Origin: Ceraceosorus guamensis
Taxonomy: Eukaryota > Basidiomycota > Exobasidiomycetes > Ceraceosorales > Ceraceosoraceae
Direction: 5' to 3'
Length of the DNA stretch: 64,000 bases
Assembly (NCBI RefSeq): GCF_003144195.1
Contig: NW_020290029.1
Span: 1 to 64,000, forward strand
Part shown: piece by piece, positions 49,263 to 59,600 of the stretch
How positions within the stretch are numbered: position 1 is the stretch's first letter
Layout of the letters: each line of letters starts with the position of its first letter
Program-made: the position numbers and the translations under genes
The notes under the pieces: model-generated
What the model saw: the letters and a program-made list of their open reading frames with translations, nothing else
What the model was told of the DNA's origin: nothing
Database searches by the model: none

Positions 49263-51605
49263 GAAGATGGGGTGGAAACAATATGCTATACAAATTGAAC
49301 AGCGCTGAGGTCTAGGTCAATCACAGACGTGGTGCTGGCACCCGTCGGCGTCTAGGGGCGGTCCTTTGGCGAGGATGCCGTGGACGATGGTGTTGCCGAA
49401 GGGTGTAGGCGCAGCGTGTATGCGCCAGGAGTGAGCGTATATGCTCGAAAGCTGAAGTTGAAAGGACCGATCGTGCGTATGCCGAACAGAAGTGCTTGTG
49501 ACAATGCGAGCAAGTGCCGGACTGGACTTGATCAACGAGAGAGGTTGGTGGTGGAATGTAGGAAGGATGGTGATTGCTGCGAAGAAGCAACTTATTGGTT
49601 TTGAGGGCGGAGTGCTCAAGGTCGCGTGCCGCTTGCGTTGCGCACGAGAGAATTCGCTCGATCCAGCTGCCGCGACGCGACGTTTATCCAAGTCCGCACG
49701 CGGCGCGTTTGAGCCAGTAAATGCATGCTGGGAAGTACGGCGCACGGAAGCAGTCTCGAACACAAGTTCTGCAATTGCACAGTGACTGTGTCGCGCGGCG
49801 TTTGCGCAGACTGATGGCGTGCACGAAGACTCGATCTGCGCTTGCTCGCTCATCCACTTTGGCAGTGCGACTGCACTTTCCTGCTGCTACACGCATGCAG
49901 CAGCAGCAGTCTGGGATGTGAGTGCAGTATATACACATATACACGCCACATTTTCCGCGCCAGGGATAGAGTCGTCCCGTGCGCCCCGTCCGGTCGGCCC
50001 GCTACGCAAAAGCAGCGCAGTTCAGTCACGAGTCTCACCCTCTGCCGACTGGCCGCAATATGTTCTTGATTCTGATTGCGCACCCGCGCACGGATGGGTG
50101 CGGCAAAACGAGGGTGCATGCGTCTACGCTCCGCTCAATCTTGGCCGCGTTTTGAATTTTGAACGCACTCCTGCGTGTTATCGCGGTCTCACTCCGTATT
50201 GCAGTCAACTCCACCTCCGCACACGGCTAGGAGGTTGCCTCGCAGCGAACCTCGAAGTACGATGCGAACATTCGCTCGGAATAGTCTAGACTCAAGCCGC
50301 TTGCGCCCGTGGAGCCAGGCCACGGATAAGATGAAGACATCCGGGCTCTCACCAGCTCGAGGAGTTGAATCACCACAGTGCGTCTGCATCATCCTGGCAG
50401 TGCTACACACTCTGCTGAATGTCTGGGTCGATCGTGAATGTAGATGACGAGCAGGCAAAGCGCACAAGTATGTCTGCCCATCCGCCGTTCGAATTCTGAC
50501 CTAGTCGTCTAAAATTCACTGGCAGACCAGACCCTCCATCGTTCAGGTCTTGAGGTAGTGTCAAACACTTCAATCCGCACACGTGTATACAGCCACGACC
50601 ATTGAGGGATAGACCGACGCGTTGGCGGCAGAGTGTGCACATTGCCACTCGTGAATGGCACCGCACCACCGCCCTGTATTGGAAATGCCTGGTCCTTCAT
50701 ACCTACCGAAGAGTCGCAGCGAGCTAACAACTATGCCGTCCTGTCTCTTTGCATTCATCCCCTTGCGCTGTTGCGAACAAGAGAAGGAGCCAGCGCCCAG
50801 TAGGAACCACTTTTTGAGCGGCTGGTCTTGGACGATCTTTTGTCACACGACTGACCATCCACAACACCAGAACAGCCATTCCTTATCTCCCGGGAGAGTG
50901 TAGCCAAGCGGGTAGCTGCTCCTTTGCAAAAGCCGCTGCAGCGTGCTTGTTGCCCTAGATGTATGTATCTTCACTCACCCTTCTGGGACGAGACGTGACG
51001 ATGTATCGTTCACCGGTTCACGCGGCCCGAGCGGGTATGTGAAGTACACGGGCCATCTTCACCTCCGTGTTGTTTCGTGTACGCCAGTACCATGCCTCAA
51101 TACCCTGAGGTTAGTGAATGGCTGCTTGAAATCAAGTTGCGCAGCCATGCTCTGAGCGATGATGTGTCAGCGTTGCAAGGTGATCATACTCGTAGTGCGC
51201 CATGCGGTGGCGAGACGTATGAGGGGTCGAGCATGAGGAGTGCCCAAAATCAGAAATAAGCATTCGACTTCGAAGGGAGCTTCCCAGCTCATCACTATGA
51301 CAGACTTTAGTCAACTTGATGACCGAGCCAGCGTGGCGAACTTGGCGCCCCTTGTGCACGTCGGGCAACGGACTCGGAGAGCTTTCATTGGGGACATCGG
51401 CGTGACTGTTGCTGTCGAAGGCGCTCTTTCGCCAGCACATTCACTCTAGCTCGCTCCAATATTATTGATGAGCGCGGCGAGGCAGCTGGCTACCACACAT
51501 GGCCGATGCAACTTTCCTACCTCCTAAACGAACCCGATGTCTCTCGAGCCATTGAGCACCTTTTCCACTTTCAGTACTTTTCTGCTCCTCGATACGACAC
51601 CGTGC
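49263..51605. other. 2.3-kb gene-poor region
   Basis: I find no gene I can defend. Frames such as 49317..49853 minus (178 codons) and 49819..50289 plus are Ser/Cys/His/Arg-rich with no domains. There is a short inverted repeat, GTCTGCC...GGCAGAC, spanning about 50470..50526. Confidence 0.4.
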
Positions 51606-52321
51606 ATGTATCCCTTTACCATGCAGCCAGCCGTACTTCTCCTGTGGATGCTCGCACTGCCTCGGTCGCAATCCGCCCCGCTCAAAGCGACGTTTGCCGC
51701 GCATGTCGAAGGAAGTAGGAAAGATGCAGTCGATGTGAGTCGTGGTTTAGTCTCGCATTCCTCGCTCGCCTTCTCCAAAACCCAACTTCATGTTTTGACC
51801 TTCCTGCGCCTTCTTTCACCCTGCTTAGAGCGGGTCAGGCGAGTGCGACAAAAAGTGCAAGCTTCCTCACTCGAGCTCACCAGCGCCATCCCCTTTGCAG
51901 AGCTATATGAGAGCGCGTCTGAGCATCTGAGCCCCACCTCAGCAGCCAATCTGACTCCAGGAAGTTCTTTCAATCCTCGGCGGCTGCACAAGGAGTGCTG
52001 GAGATCGTCGTGTCGATGGTGGCGGGCAAAAAAGAAGTCAGACAAAGTGTTCTATGGTGTCGCCACCGGCGTTGGCGGATTGACTGTAGTTGCGAGCAGC
52101 GTAGCTGTCGGTGCGTGCTCTGTTTCGCGTGCAAAATCCGTTCGACACTGTCCTGATGCTCCACCGTCCGTAGCTAGCTGATATACTGACAGTGCAATCT
52201 CTCTCTGCGATCGGTGGCACCGTTCTCAGGTAAAATGCACGCGGATTACGAGGCGCGCGAGAAAGCGCGGAGGTTGAGAGAACAGAAGCGTCGAGGGGCT
52301 GAAATTCATCCGGTCCGTTAG
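51606..52321 (+). CDS. putative small membrane protein with signal peptide, uncertain model
   Basis: Best supported are the ends. MYPFTMQPAVLLLWMLALPR (51606; alternative start Met at 51621) is a signal peptide with an SQSAP cleavage-like site. The stretch ending near 52110 has a transmembrane-like FYGVATGVGGLTVVASSVAVG, which splices in phase (intron 52111..52229) to KMHADYEAREKARRLREQ and a basic end at the stop 52319..52321. The middle is unclear. A good GTGAGT donor after residue VD (51734) suggests an intron up to about 51831, but the acceptors there do not restore this frame cleanly, while reading through is open. If correct, it is a single-pass type I protein with a short basic cytosolic tail. 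Family unknown. Confidence 0.35.
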
Positions 52322-52840
52322 GGGCGCGAACTTCATCGACTTCGTAGGCCACTTGCCAGAGCGCCTTGACATGCACTTCCATACACCGCGTAGCCAGTGT
52401 TGACTGGGACTAGACTGACGAAAGCGCTCATGGTGGCAAAGTCAACGATTACTCTATTTGGCGGACCGCCGCGTGGCAAGAATCGCGCACGGGCGCAGGA
52501 GCCTAGACAGAAGGCGATGTTAACGACGTCCTCGTCCTCCTCCTCGCTTCTGTGTGCTCTCTTTGCTTGCGTGGAGCCAAACCTAGCCTCCGCATACGGA
52601 ATATTTGCGGCGCTTCTGGGGCGACAAAATGCGATCTGCCTGCGTCGACAGAGTGGCAAGGCTGATTTCGCACTCCGCAGTGTGACAGGCTTCCTACCTC
52701 AGAGCATGGGTGTAATAGCTGGCAACGCTTGGCCTCCTGGACATGCTCCTGAGCTTTGTTTCCTCTCATTCTTATCGCACCCACTGGTCTTGGTCTACAA
52801 CTTGATACGAACTGAGAAGCTTGGATGTCGACTCTGAGTA

Positions 52841-52907
52841 TCTTGAATCGTGAATGGATTTCGTGAATTTGTGAATAATCTTGAATCGCACATTCATGAT
52901 TCGTGAT
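52841..52907. repeat. dispersed TCGTGAAT/TCTTGAATC motif cluster
   Basis: Six degenerate units in 67 bp (TCTTGAATCGTGAATGG, TTCGTGAATTTGTGAAT, ATCTTGAATCG, ATTCATGATTCGTGATG), combining both motif subtypes. This is the densest cluster in the window and lies 420-490 bp upstream of the fusion gene start. Confidence 0.6.
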
Positions 52908-53013
52908 GAGACCTTCTGTTCTGGCTCAAATCTAAACGAGCCAGGCCACATCCAGCATGGCGTGGCGGTGCGGGCCGCCCTGCTGTGTGTGTGTGTGGGC
53001 GTGAAGATCAGCA

Positions 53014-53021
53014 TCACGTGA
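53014..53021. promoter_or_regulatory. TCACGTGA palindrome (Cbf1/bHLH-type site)
   Basis: Perfect TCACGTGA 309 bp before the start codon of the gene encoding cystathionine beta-lyase. In S. cerevisiae this is the Cbf1 core that, with Met4, drives methionine genes. Here it is inference only, since CACGTG cores also occur upstream of unrelated genes in this window. Confidence 0.35.
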
Positions 53022-53329
53022 ATTCTCAAGATCGCAATCACGCAATCTCACTTGCGTCTTCTTCCCGGAGAGCGTTGCAGAAGTCGGAAGGGCGCAAGGG
53101 CGTGATGGGCAGGCGGCGCGCGTGCGTGCGTGGATCTGGCGGCGGACGCGCAAACGAGCCCTCCTGGCGGCGTGACTCGCCAGTCTGCTGATCCGCTCAT
53201 CGTTCAAATTACACGCTAGATCAGCGTCGCAGACAATCTCGACGACCTTCCTACTTCAATAGTTTATCATTACTATCCACGCTGAGCTGTTGGACTCTGA
53301 TTCTCAGTGTTTTGTCACAGCTCGCGACC

Positions 53330-56300
53330 ATGTCGTCACCTCCCACGCCTGTGCGCACCTCTTCAGAGGCCAGCAGCGACACTATGGGCCTCAGCACCAC
53401 GATGGGCTCTGCGACAAGCTTAGCCACACCCGTCGACTCTGCACCCACGTCGCCCTCTCCATCCGTGCTAAATGTCCCCGTACAGAGCAAGAGCTCCGAA
53501 TCAACCTCAAAGCCCCGAGTTGCAGCCCAGGATCGTCGAAGTGGACCTTCAGGTCACCGCTTCGCTACCACATGCGCCACTGTGGACGACCCCAACCACA
53601 AGGACCAGTATGGCTCCTCCAGCACCCCCATTTACATGAGCGCCACTTTCAAGGGTCTCCCCGGAGCCGAGTTTGATTACTCTCGCAGTGGGAACCCCAC
53701 CCGAAGCATGCTGCAGCACCACTTGTGTCAGCTGCAAAATTGTCGATACAGCTTTGCTGTCAGTTCCGGCATGGCCTGTCTGGACGTGATCACGCGCTTG
53801 CTCAAGGCTGGAGAACGCATCATCGCAGGTGATGATCTCTATGGGGGCACGAATCGTCTGCTCACCTATCTTGCCACGCACGGGGACATCAAGACGGATC
53901 ATGTGGACACCACTGATGCGGACAAGGTGCAAGAGATTCTCGAACGACGTGCGGCCGAGTCCGCTCGCGGTGAATGCGGCAAGGTGAAGATGGTTTTGTT
54001 GGAAACGCCTACCAATCCCCTCCTCAAGATCTGCGACCTCGAGCGCTGTGCACGCGCTGCCAAACGCTTTGCTCCGGAAGCCATTGTTGTGGTGGACAAC
54101 ACCATGATGAGCCCATACCTCATGCGCCCCCTCGAGCTGGGCATCGACGTCGTCTACGACAGTGGCACCAAGTATCTTAGTGGCCACCATGATCTCATGG
54201 CTGGTGTCATTGCGTGTGATCGCGAGGATGTCGGCAAGGTGAGGGGCTGACACGCCGAGGAGGCCCGGCTATAGTCCGCTAGCTCACACCACTTTGGCAT
54301 CCTTTCGCAGCAAATCGCATTTACAGTCAACTCTATCGGCAATGCGCTCACCCCAATGGACTCTTTCCTTCTGCTGCGAGGCATCAAGACGCTCGCCGTT
54401 CGTATGGATAAGCAACAGACTTCTTCCAAACACGTCGCGCAATATTTGCACTCTCTGGGTTTCAAGGTGAATTACCCAGGTCTGGCTTCACACCCAGGCA
54501 AGGACATTCACGATCGCCAAGCATCAGGACCGGGTGCTGTGCTGAGCTTCGAGACTGGGGACAAGGAACTCTCTGAGCGTATCGTCGGTGCGACTCGATT
54601 GTGGGGCATCAGCGTCAGCTTCGGCTGTGTCAACTCGCTCATCAGCATGCCATGCCTCATGAGTCACGCCTCCATCGATCCTAAGATCCGCGCGGCTCGC
54701 CGCTTGCCCGAAGACCTCATTCGCCTGTGCGTCGGCATTGAAGATTGCAGAGACCTCATCGAGGATCTGGAAGCGGCCCTGCTCCAAGCTGGCGCTATCA
54801 AGAGGAAGTCGCAGCTGAGCAGTGCGGCTTCCACGCACACGGGTCAATCCACAGCCGAAGGGCATGTGGCTGCAGCGGCAAACTTTGAGCGGATCATCAG
54901 CAGCGAAGCCGACGAACCAGTTGCAAGTCTCAACTCAGGGTTGGCTACGGCGTCGCTCGAAACACGCGGCGGGGATCCTTTGCAAGGTCTCCCTGCAAGC
55001 TCTCCCGCAGACGCTAATTCGGCTGCCATGGCAGCAGCGGCGCCTGCCTCTTTGCTTGTCAGCGCGCCCGGAAAAGTGATCCTCTTTGGAGAACACGCTG
55101 TGGTTCACGGAGTCACGGCCATAGCTGCGAGCGTGGCGCTGAGATGCTATGCGCACGTTGCCTCACGCGCCGACGCGAAGGTGAGCCTGACCTTACCTGA
55201 TCTAGGCACCGAGCATACTTGGGCTCTCGACGAACTGCCCTGGGACCTGGCACCCAGCGTTGCGAGCTGGCGCGGCGTTCACAAGACTCCGGAGACACTC
55301 AACGAGCTGCTGCATCATGCTCTTGAGACCCTTGTTGGTGCCGTGGCGGAGGAGAGTGAGAGAAGCCATGCCGCCAGCGTTGCCTTCTTGTACTTGTACC
55401 TCTGCATTGCACCCAGAAGCAAAGCGTAAGTCCCGCAGCGGTGGCGTCAAACGACAAGCGAGCGCATGCTGAATCGATCCCACACTTCTGTTTAGTACCG
55501 GTCAAGCGTTTGTGCTTCGCTCCACTTTGCCTATTGGCGCTGGGCTAGGAAGCAGCGCTTCGCTCTCTTCCTGCATCGCATCAGCCCTGCTCGTCACGCA
55601 CGGCCGCATTGCTGCTCCCACGCCTGGTTCGGTGATTTCGCGCTCGGCATCTGACCTGATCAATAGCTACGCATTCCTCTCGGAGAAAGTGATTCATGGC
55701 AACCCTTCCGGCGTCGACAATAGCGTCGCTACTCACGGAGGAGCGCTGGCATTTGCTCGTGCGAGCTCGAGGACGGGACGCAGGCAGAATGAATTGCGAT
55801 CCTTGCACGGCTTCAAGAGCTTCAGGTTCCTTCTTACCGACACAAGGGTCGGACGTGACACGAAGAGCCTGGTTGCTGGTGTGGGCGCGAAGCTGACGGC
55901 TGACCCGCAAGGCATTGGAGCGACTTTGACAGCCATTCAGGCCATTGCGGACGATGCTGAGAACGTGCTTGGATCGTCGACCAGCCGACAGGCGCAATTG
56001 AGCTCGCTCGCCCGCCTCATCGACGAGAACCACACGCACCTGGTCAGTCTGGGCGTGAGCCATCCGGCGCTGGAAACGATCAAGCAGACCACTGCCGGTG
56101 CGGGCCTGTCGACGAAGTTGACGGGCGCGGGCGGAGGCGGATGCGCAGTCACTTTGGTACCTGACGATTTTGAAGAGATCAAGCTTCGACAATTGGTCAG
56201 CAAGCTGGAGGGCCAAGGGTTCACGTGCTACGAAACGTTGGTCGGTGGACCTGGCGTCGGTGCACTGTCCCCTCACAGCGCCGTGCAAAGCTCCAACGAC

Positions 56301-56396
56301 GGTCAAGCTGCAAGAGAGGCGCTGATCAACTCTTCGCCCGAGGCTCTGACTGCTTGGGCCGACAAGGCTGGAGCGTGGATACACTCTGACAGCTAG
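53330..56396 (+). CDS. STR3/ERG12: cystathionine beta-lyase - mevalonate kinase fusion protein
   Basis: Three exons (53330..54238, 54311..55425, 55496..56396) give one 974-aa protein. Residues ~80-463 are a PLP-dependent cystathionine beta-lyase (cystathionine to homocysteine + pyruvate + ammonia): YSRSGNPTR, LLETPTNP, VVVDNTMMSPYL, and the PLP lysine at ~281 in DSGTKYLSGHHD. After an Ala/Ser/Thr-rich linker (~464-548) comes a full mevalonate kinase (mevalonate + ATP to 5-phosphomevalonate), residues ~549-960: APGKVILFGEHAVVHG, LPIGAGLGSSASLS, HGNPSGVDNSVATHGG with the catalytic Asp, and TKLTGAGGGGCAVTL. Exon 2 alone carries the lyase C-terminus, linker and kinase N-terminus with no stop. The start is the Met in GCGACCATGTCG. 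An internal ATG at 55028 (GCCATGG context) could start a separate kinase. No PTS1 or clear presequence. Confidence 0.93.
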
Positions 56397-56609
56397 ACTG
56401 GCCTGCCTAGTACTTTTGAATGTAATCAACGACTTTGAGAGCAGGATCGATTGCCACAAATATTTGTAGCCTCGTTGTTGAACCAAGTTGAATTTGTCAA
56501 GTCCGAAGGTCCAAATAAGTTTAGCGCATGCTCCGCGGGATGTCCGGCCTGAACAATTTATCACATTGACGTGCACTCTCAAAGACGCGTACAGCTGCAG
56601 CAAAGTCAC

Positions 56610-59600
56610 TTACGCCTCGACATTGTAGATGTCGAAGGCCGGTTCAGCGGGCAAAGCGTGCTCGGCAATCTTGGCGTCGTCTCCCTGCGCATCCTTGATG
56701 AGCGCAACGTGAAGTTCTTGCAGACCCAGCGTCCTCTTGAGGTAAGCTGCGGCGGATTGCAGAGTTGCGAGCTCATCAAAGGGAAGTGCTCTGTTGAAAG
56801 CCACGCTGGGTCCAAATTCCGCCAAGCGTCTCTGCGTGAGGGTAGTGAGACCGAGTGAGCATGTCAGCAACGCTTCACGTGCGCAGGACAGCCCGCTGCA
56901 ACTTGACGCAGACCCGGACGCTCTGGTCGACGCTCACCTTGAAGTTCATGACGAAAGGCATGACGCGCTTGTCCTTGACGATGCCTGCCTCAGCTAGCGC
57001 TTGCCTCACACCCTTATCGTCCACCGCACCCGTCTTTTCGTCCAAATGACTCTTGATGGCCTGCACACATGCATTTTGCCAATTGGGAAATTCCGTTGCG
57101 ACGAACACCTTGACGGCTTTAGGCTTCTTGGGGTCAAAGCCTGAGCTGTCCTTGCCCTTCGACTTGCGCTTGAGAATCGTCGCCTCTCCATCTCGGATCG
57201 TCTTTGTCGTTGCTCGGACGTACGTTGCCGCATCTGACAGTCCCTTGTCGATGGGCTTGGATAGAGCAGGCCATCTTTGAACTTGCACACTTTGCTTCTC
57301 GTTGCCCAGTGTCTTCTTCCAAAGGTGCTCTGCAAAGTGAGGTGCGATAGGAGTCATGATGAGAGCTTGAACCCTGATCCATTGTTCGATCAGCTCCACA
57401 TGCATGCCGATGTCCGCCGTCGCTTCTCTGTACAGATCTCTTGCGGTTAGCAGCTCGTACCATCCGAACTTGAGCGCTTCTCGATACAGCGACTCTTCGT
57501 AAGCGGCGGCTGCTTGCTCCACGAGCAGATTCATATCGTTTTCGAAAGCTGCGTCCCAGAAGGAGTCTTTGGGCCCGCTCCTGAGTTTCGATCGATCAGA
57601 CATTTGAGCATCGCACCAGTCCAGCAGAGTGTGGATACGAAGGATGTTGGCGTTGGCAGTCTTTTCTTCAAAGTTGGCATCCTCGATACCATCTCCAGCA
57701 TCAGCGAGACTGATACGCGTCGCATCGGCTCCGAATTTGTCGACAGCTTGACGCAACGTCAAGACATTCCCTGTGCTCTTACTCATCTTCTTTCCGTTGA
57801 GCATCAGATGACCGTTTATGCGCATTGCTTGGGGCCAGTGCTCCTCGGGAAATAGAGCAGCGTGGACGTACACGCAGAAGGTCAAGTGATTCGGTATGAG
57901 GTCCTTACCACTTGATCGTAGATCCATGGGGTAGAAGTACCTGAACTCGCGCCTCAGCTTGGTCAAGACCTCTTTAGAAATTGCAGAATCCTGGGGATAA
58001 GCGGTGTCGCTGAGAATGTAATCCCAGACGTCGTCTGTCAGATCCTTCGCTTGGATGCCGAGCGGCCCGACTTTGGAACCATCCACGACGCCGTCTTGCA
58101 GGAAGTGAGAGACAGTGTAGTACGCCATGTAGATAGTAGAGTCGCTGAGCGATTCCACGAGGAATTGCTCGTCCCAAGGGAGCTTGGAACCAAGACCGTA
58201 GCTCCTAGCACAGGCCCATTGATGAAGCCAGCCGAGAACTCCTTCGAAACCGTTCCTCGTCTCATCGTTGAACGTCTGCATCTGAGCGACGAGTCTGCAC
58301 AAGCGAAACATCCCAAGGCACGTCAGCACCGCGTTCGCCGGGCGCATCTGGTTTCTTGATTCACACTACTCACTTTTCGGCCTGCATCTTCCACTTGTCC
58401 TCTCCGTAGTCAATGTACCACTGATCGCACAATGCGACAACACAATCGTCCGCACTTCTACTGACCACCTTGCCCTCGGGTTCTGCGTAAGCAAAAGCGA
58501 GTCCGGCATCAATCATGTCCTGTCTAACTTTGGGCTTGGCATCCTGCACCGCTTCGCCCTTGTACTGTCCCGTGACCATTTTGCCAGAGTAGAAGCCTTC
58601 CTTGTATGCAAGCTCCTTGGCCTCTGCCAACTGCTTTGCGTCTTTCGGAGACTGGATCTTGAGCTGCTTGCACAGCGTCTCGGCCGTCAGATCGCCATAC
58701 GTGGGCGTCGTGATCACAGGGAACGGGTCGTAAGAGACCCACTGAGGGTCCACCTTGTAGTACTCCGCTTTCTTGCGCAGCTCCATCAAGTTCGCGTAGT
58801 CGTCCGGAGAATCGCTTGGCACGGAAGTCACGACGCCTGTTCCCTTTGTGGGCAGGACCGAGTCCATAGGCAGAATGTAGACCTCTGGGTAGTGTCCAAA
58901 GGGAGCCTTGATGCGGGTTCCAACAAGCTTGGATCCTGCAATCGAGGCAAGTTTCTTGACCTCTCCCCGTTCAGATGTGACACCTTGGAAAGCCATGTTT
59001 CTGGCAGCGCGTTCAGTGCACAGGTAGACGTCCTTGTCATTGATGGCAAAGAGGCCATAGTTGATGCTCGGGCCCACGTAACAATTAGTTTGTCCATACC
59101 TATGCTCTCGGAAACAGTCGATGATGAGCGATCCCTGAGTGACACTCAAGTGTAGCCGGGCGAGCACATGCACTCACATTGTCTCGGGTCTCAGCGTGGC
59201 AGCGACGAAATAGACATTCTTGCCCTGCAGCTTGGCGTCCAATTCCGGCGCAGCGTTCGCACTCCACTGCACCACCTCCATCTTGAGACCTGTGTATTCT
59301 TGGGGGCCCAACGCCTCGCCCTCAGCTCTGTCGTGGTCCATGCACGGTTGACCATCTTTTGGACTGTAAATTGTGTATCTCTCTCCGAATTTGATCTTGT
59401 CCATCGCTCGCAGCTTGTTGATCTGCCACCTTACGAAAGAGTCAAAGTACGGATTGATGTCTGTGGTCAAGAATGCACGTCGCCAATCAATACGGGCTCC
59501 GATGGCTGTGCAGTCGGCCTGGGAGCAGAATTTCAAAAGGGTCAATTGGTGCGCTCTACATCACATGCCTCTAATGGAAAGTGGTGCACAATGCTCACCT

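Larger units (their letters stand above)
52322..53329. promoter_or_regulatory. upstream region of the STR3-ERG12 fusion gene
   Basis: 1 kb with a dense dispersed-motif cluster (52841..52907), a (TG)7 run at 52984..52997, a TCACGTGA palindrome at 53014..53021 and AATCACGCAATC just after it. Open frames on both strands (e.g. 52397..52837) show no domain, so I treat the stretch as the promoter of the fusion gene plus unassigned DNA. Confidence 0.45.

Noticed and set aside
49317-49853. 178-codon minus-strand frame
   Set aside because: Composition is Ser/His/Ala/Arg without structure, no splice-consistent extension, no homologous motif recalled.
50470-50526. tRNA-like inverted repeat GTCTGCC ... 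GGCAGAC
   Set aside because: Only ~56 nt between arms, no proper T-loop GTTCRA in the right place and no D-arm; not a tRNA.
52397-52837. 146-codon plus-strand frame upstream of the fusion gene
   Set aside because: No domain; the minus strand is equally open; no splice support.
53549-54253. 234-codon minus-strand frame opposite cystathionine beta-lyase
   Set aside because: Antisense shadow of an unambiguous enzyme-coding exon; no recognisable protein.
54239-55028. Two separate neighbouring genes instead of a fusion
   Set aside because: There is no stop, terminator-like sequence or room for a promoter between lyase and kinase; both exon junctions keep one frame through all 975 codons. An additional internal start remains possible and is listed as a finding.
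55581-56609. 342-codon open frame on the minus strand opposite the mevalonate kinase exon
   Set aside because: It mirrors strongly conserved kinase motifs on the plus strand, is Arg/Ser/Gln-rich without domains, and results from codon composition of the real gene.
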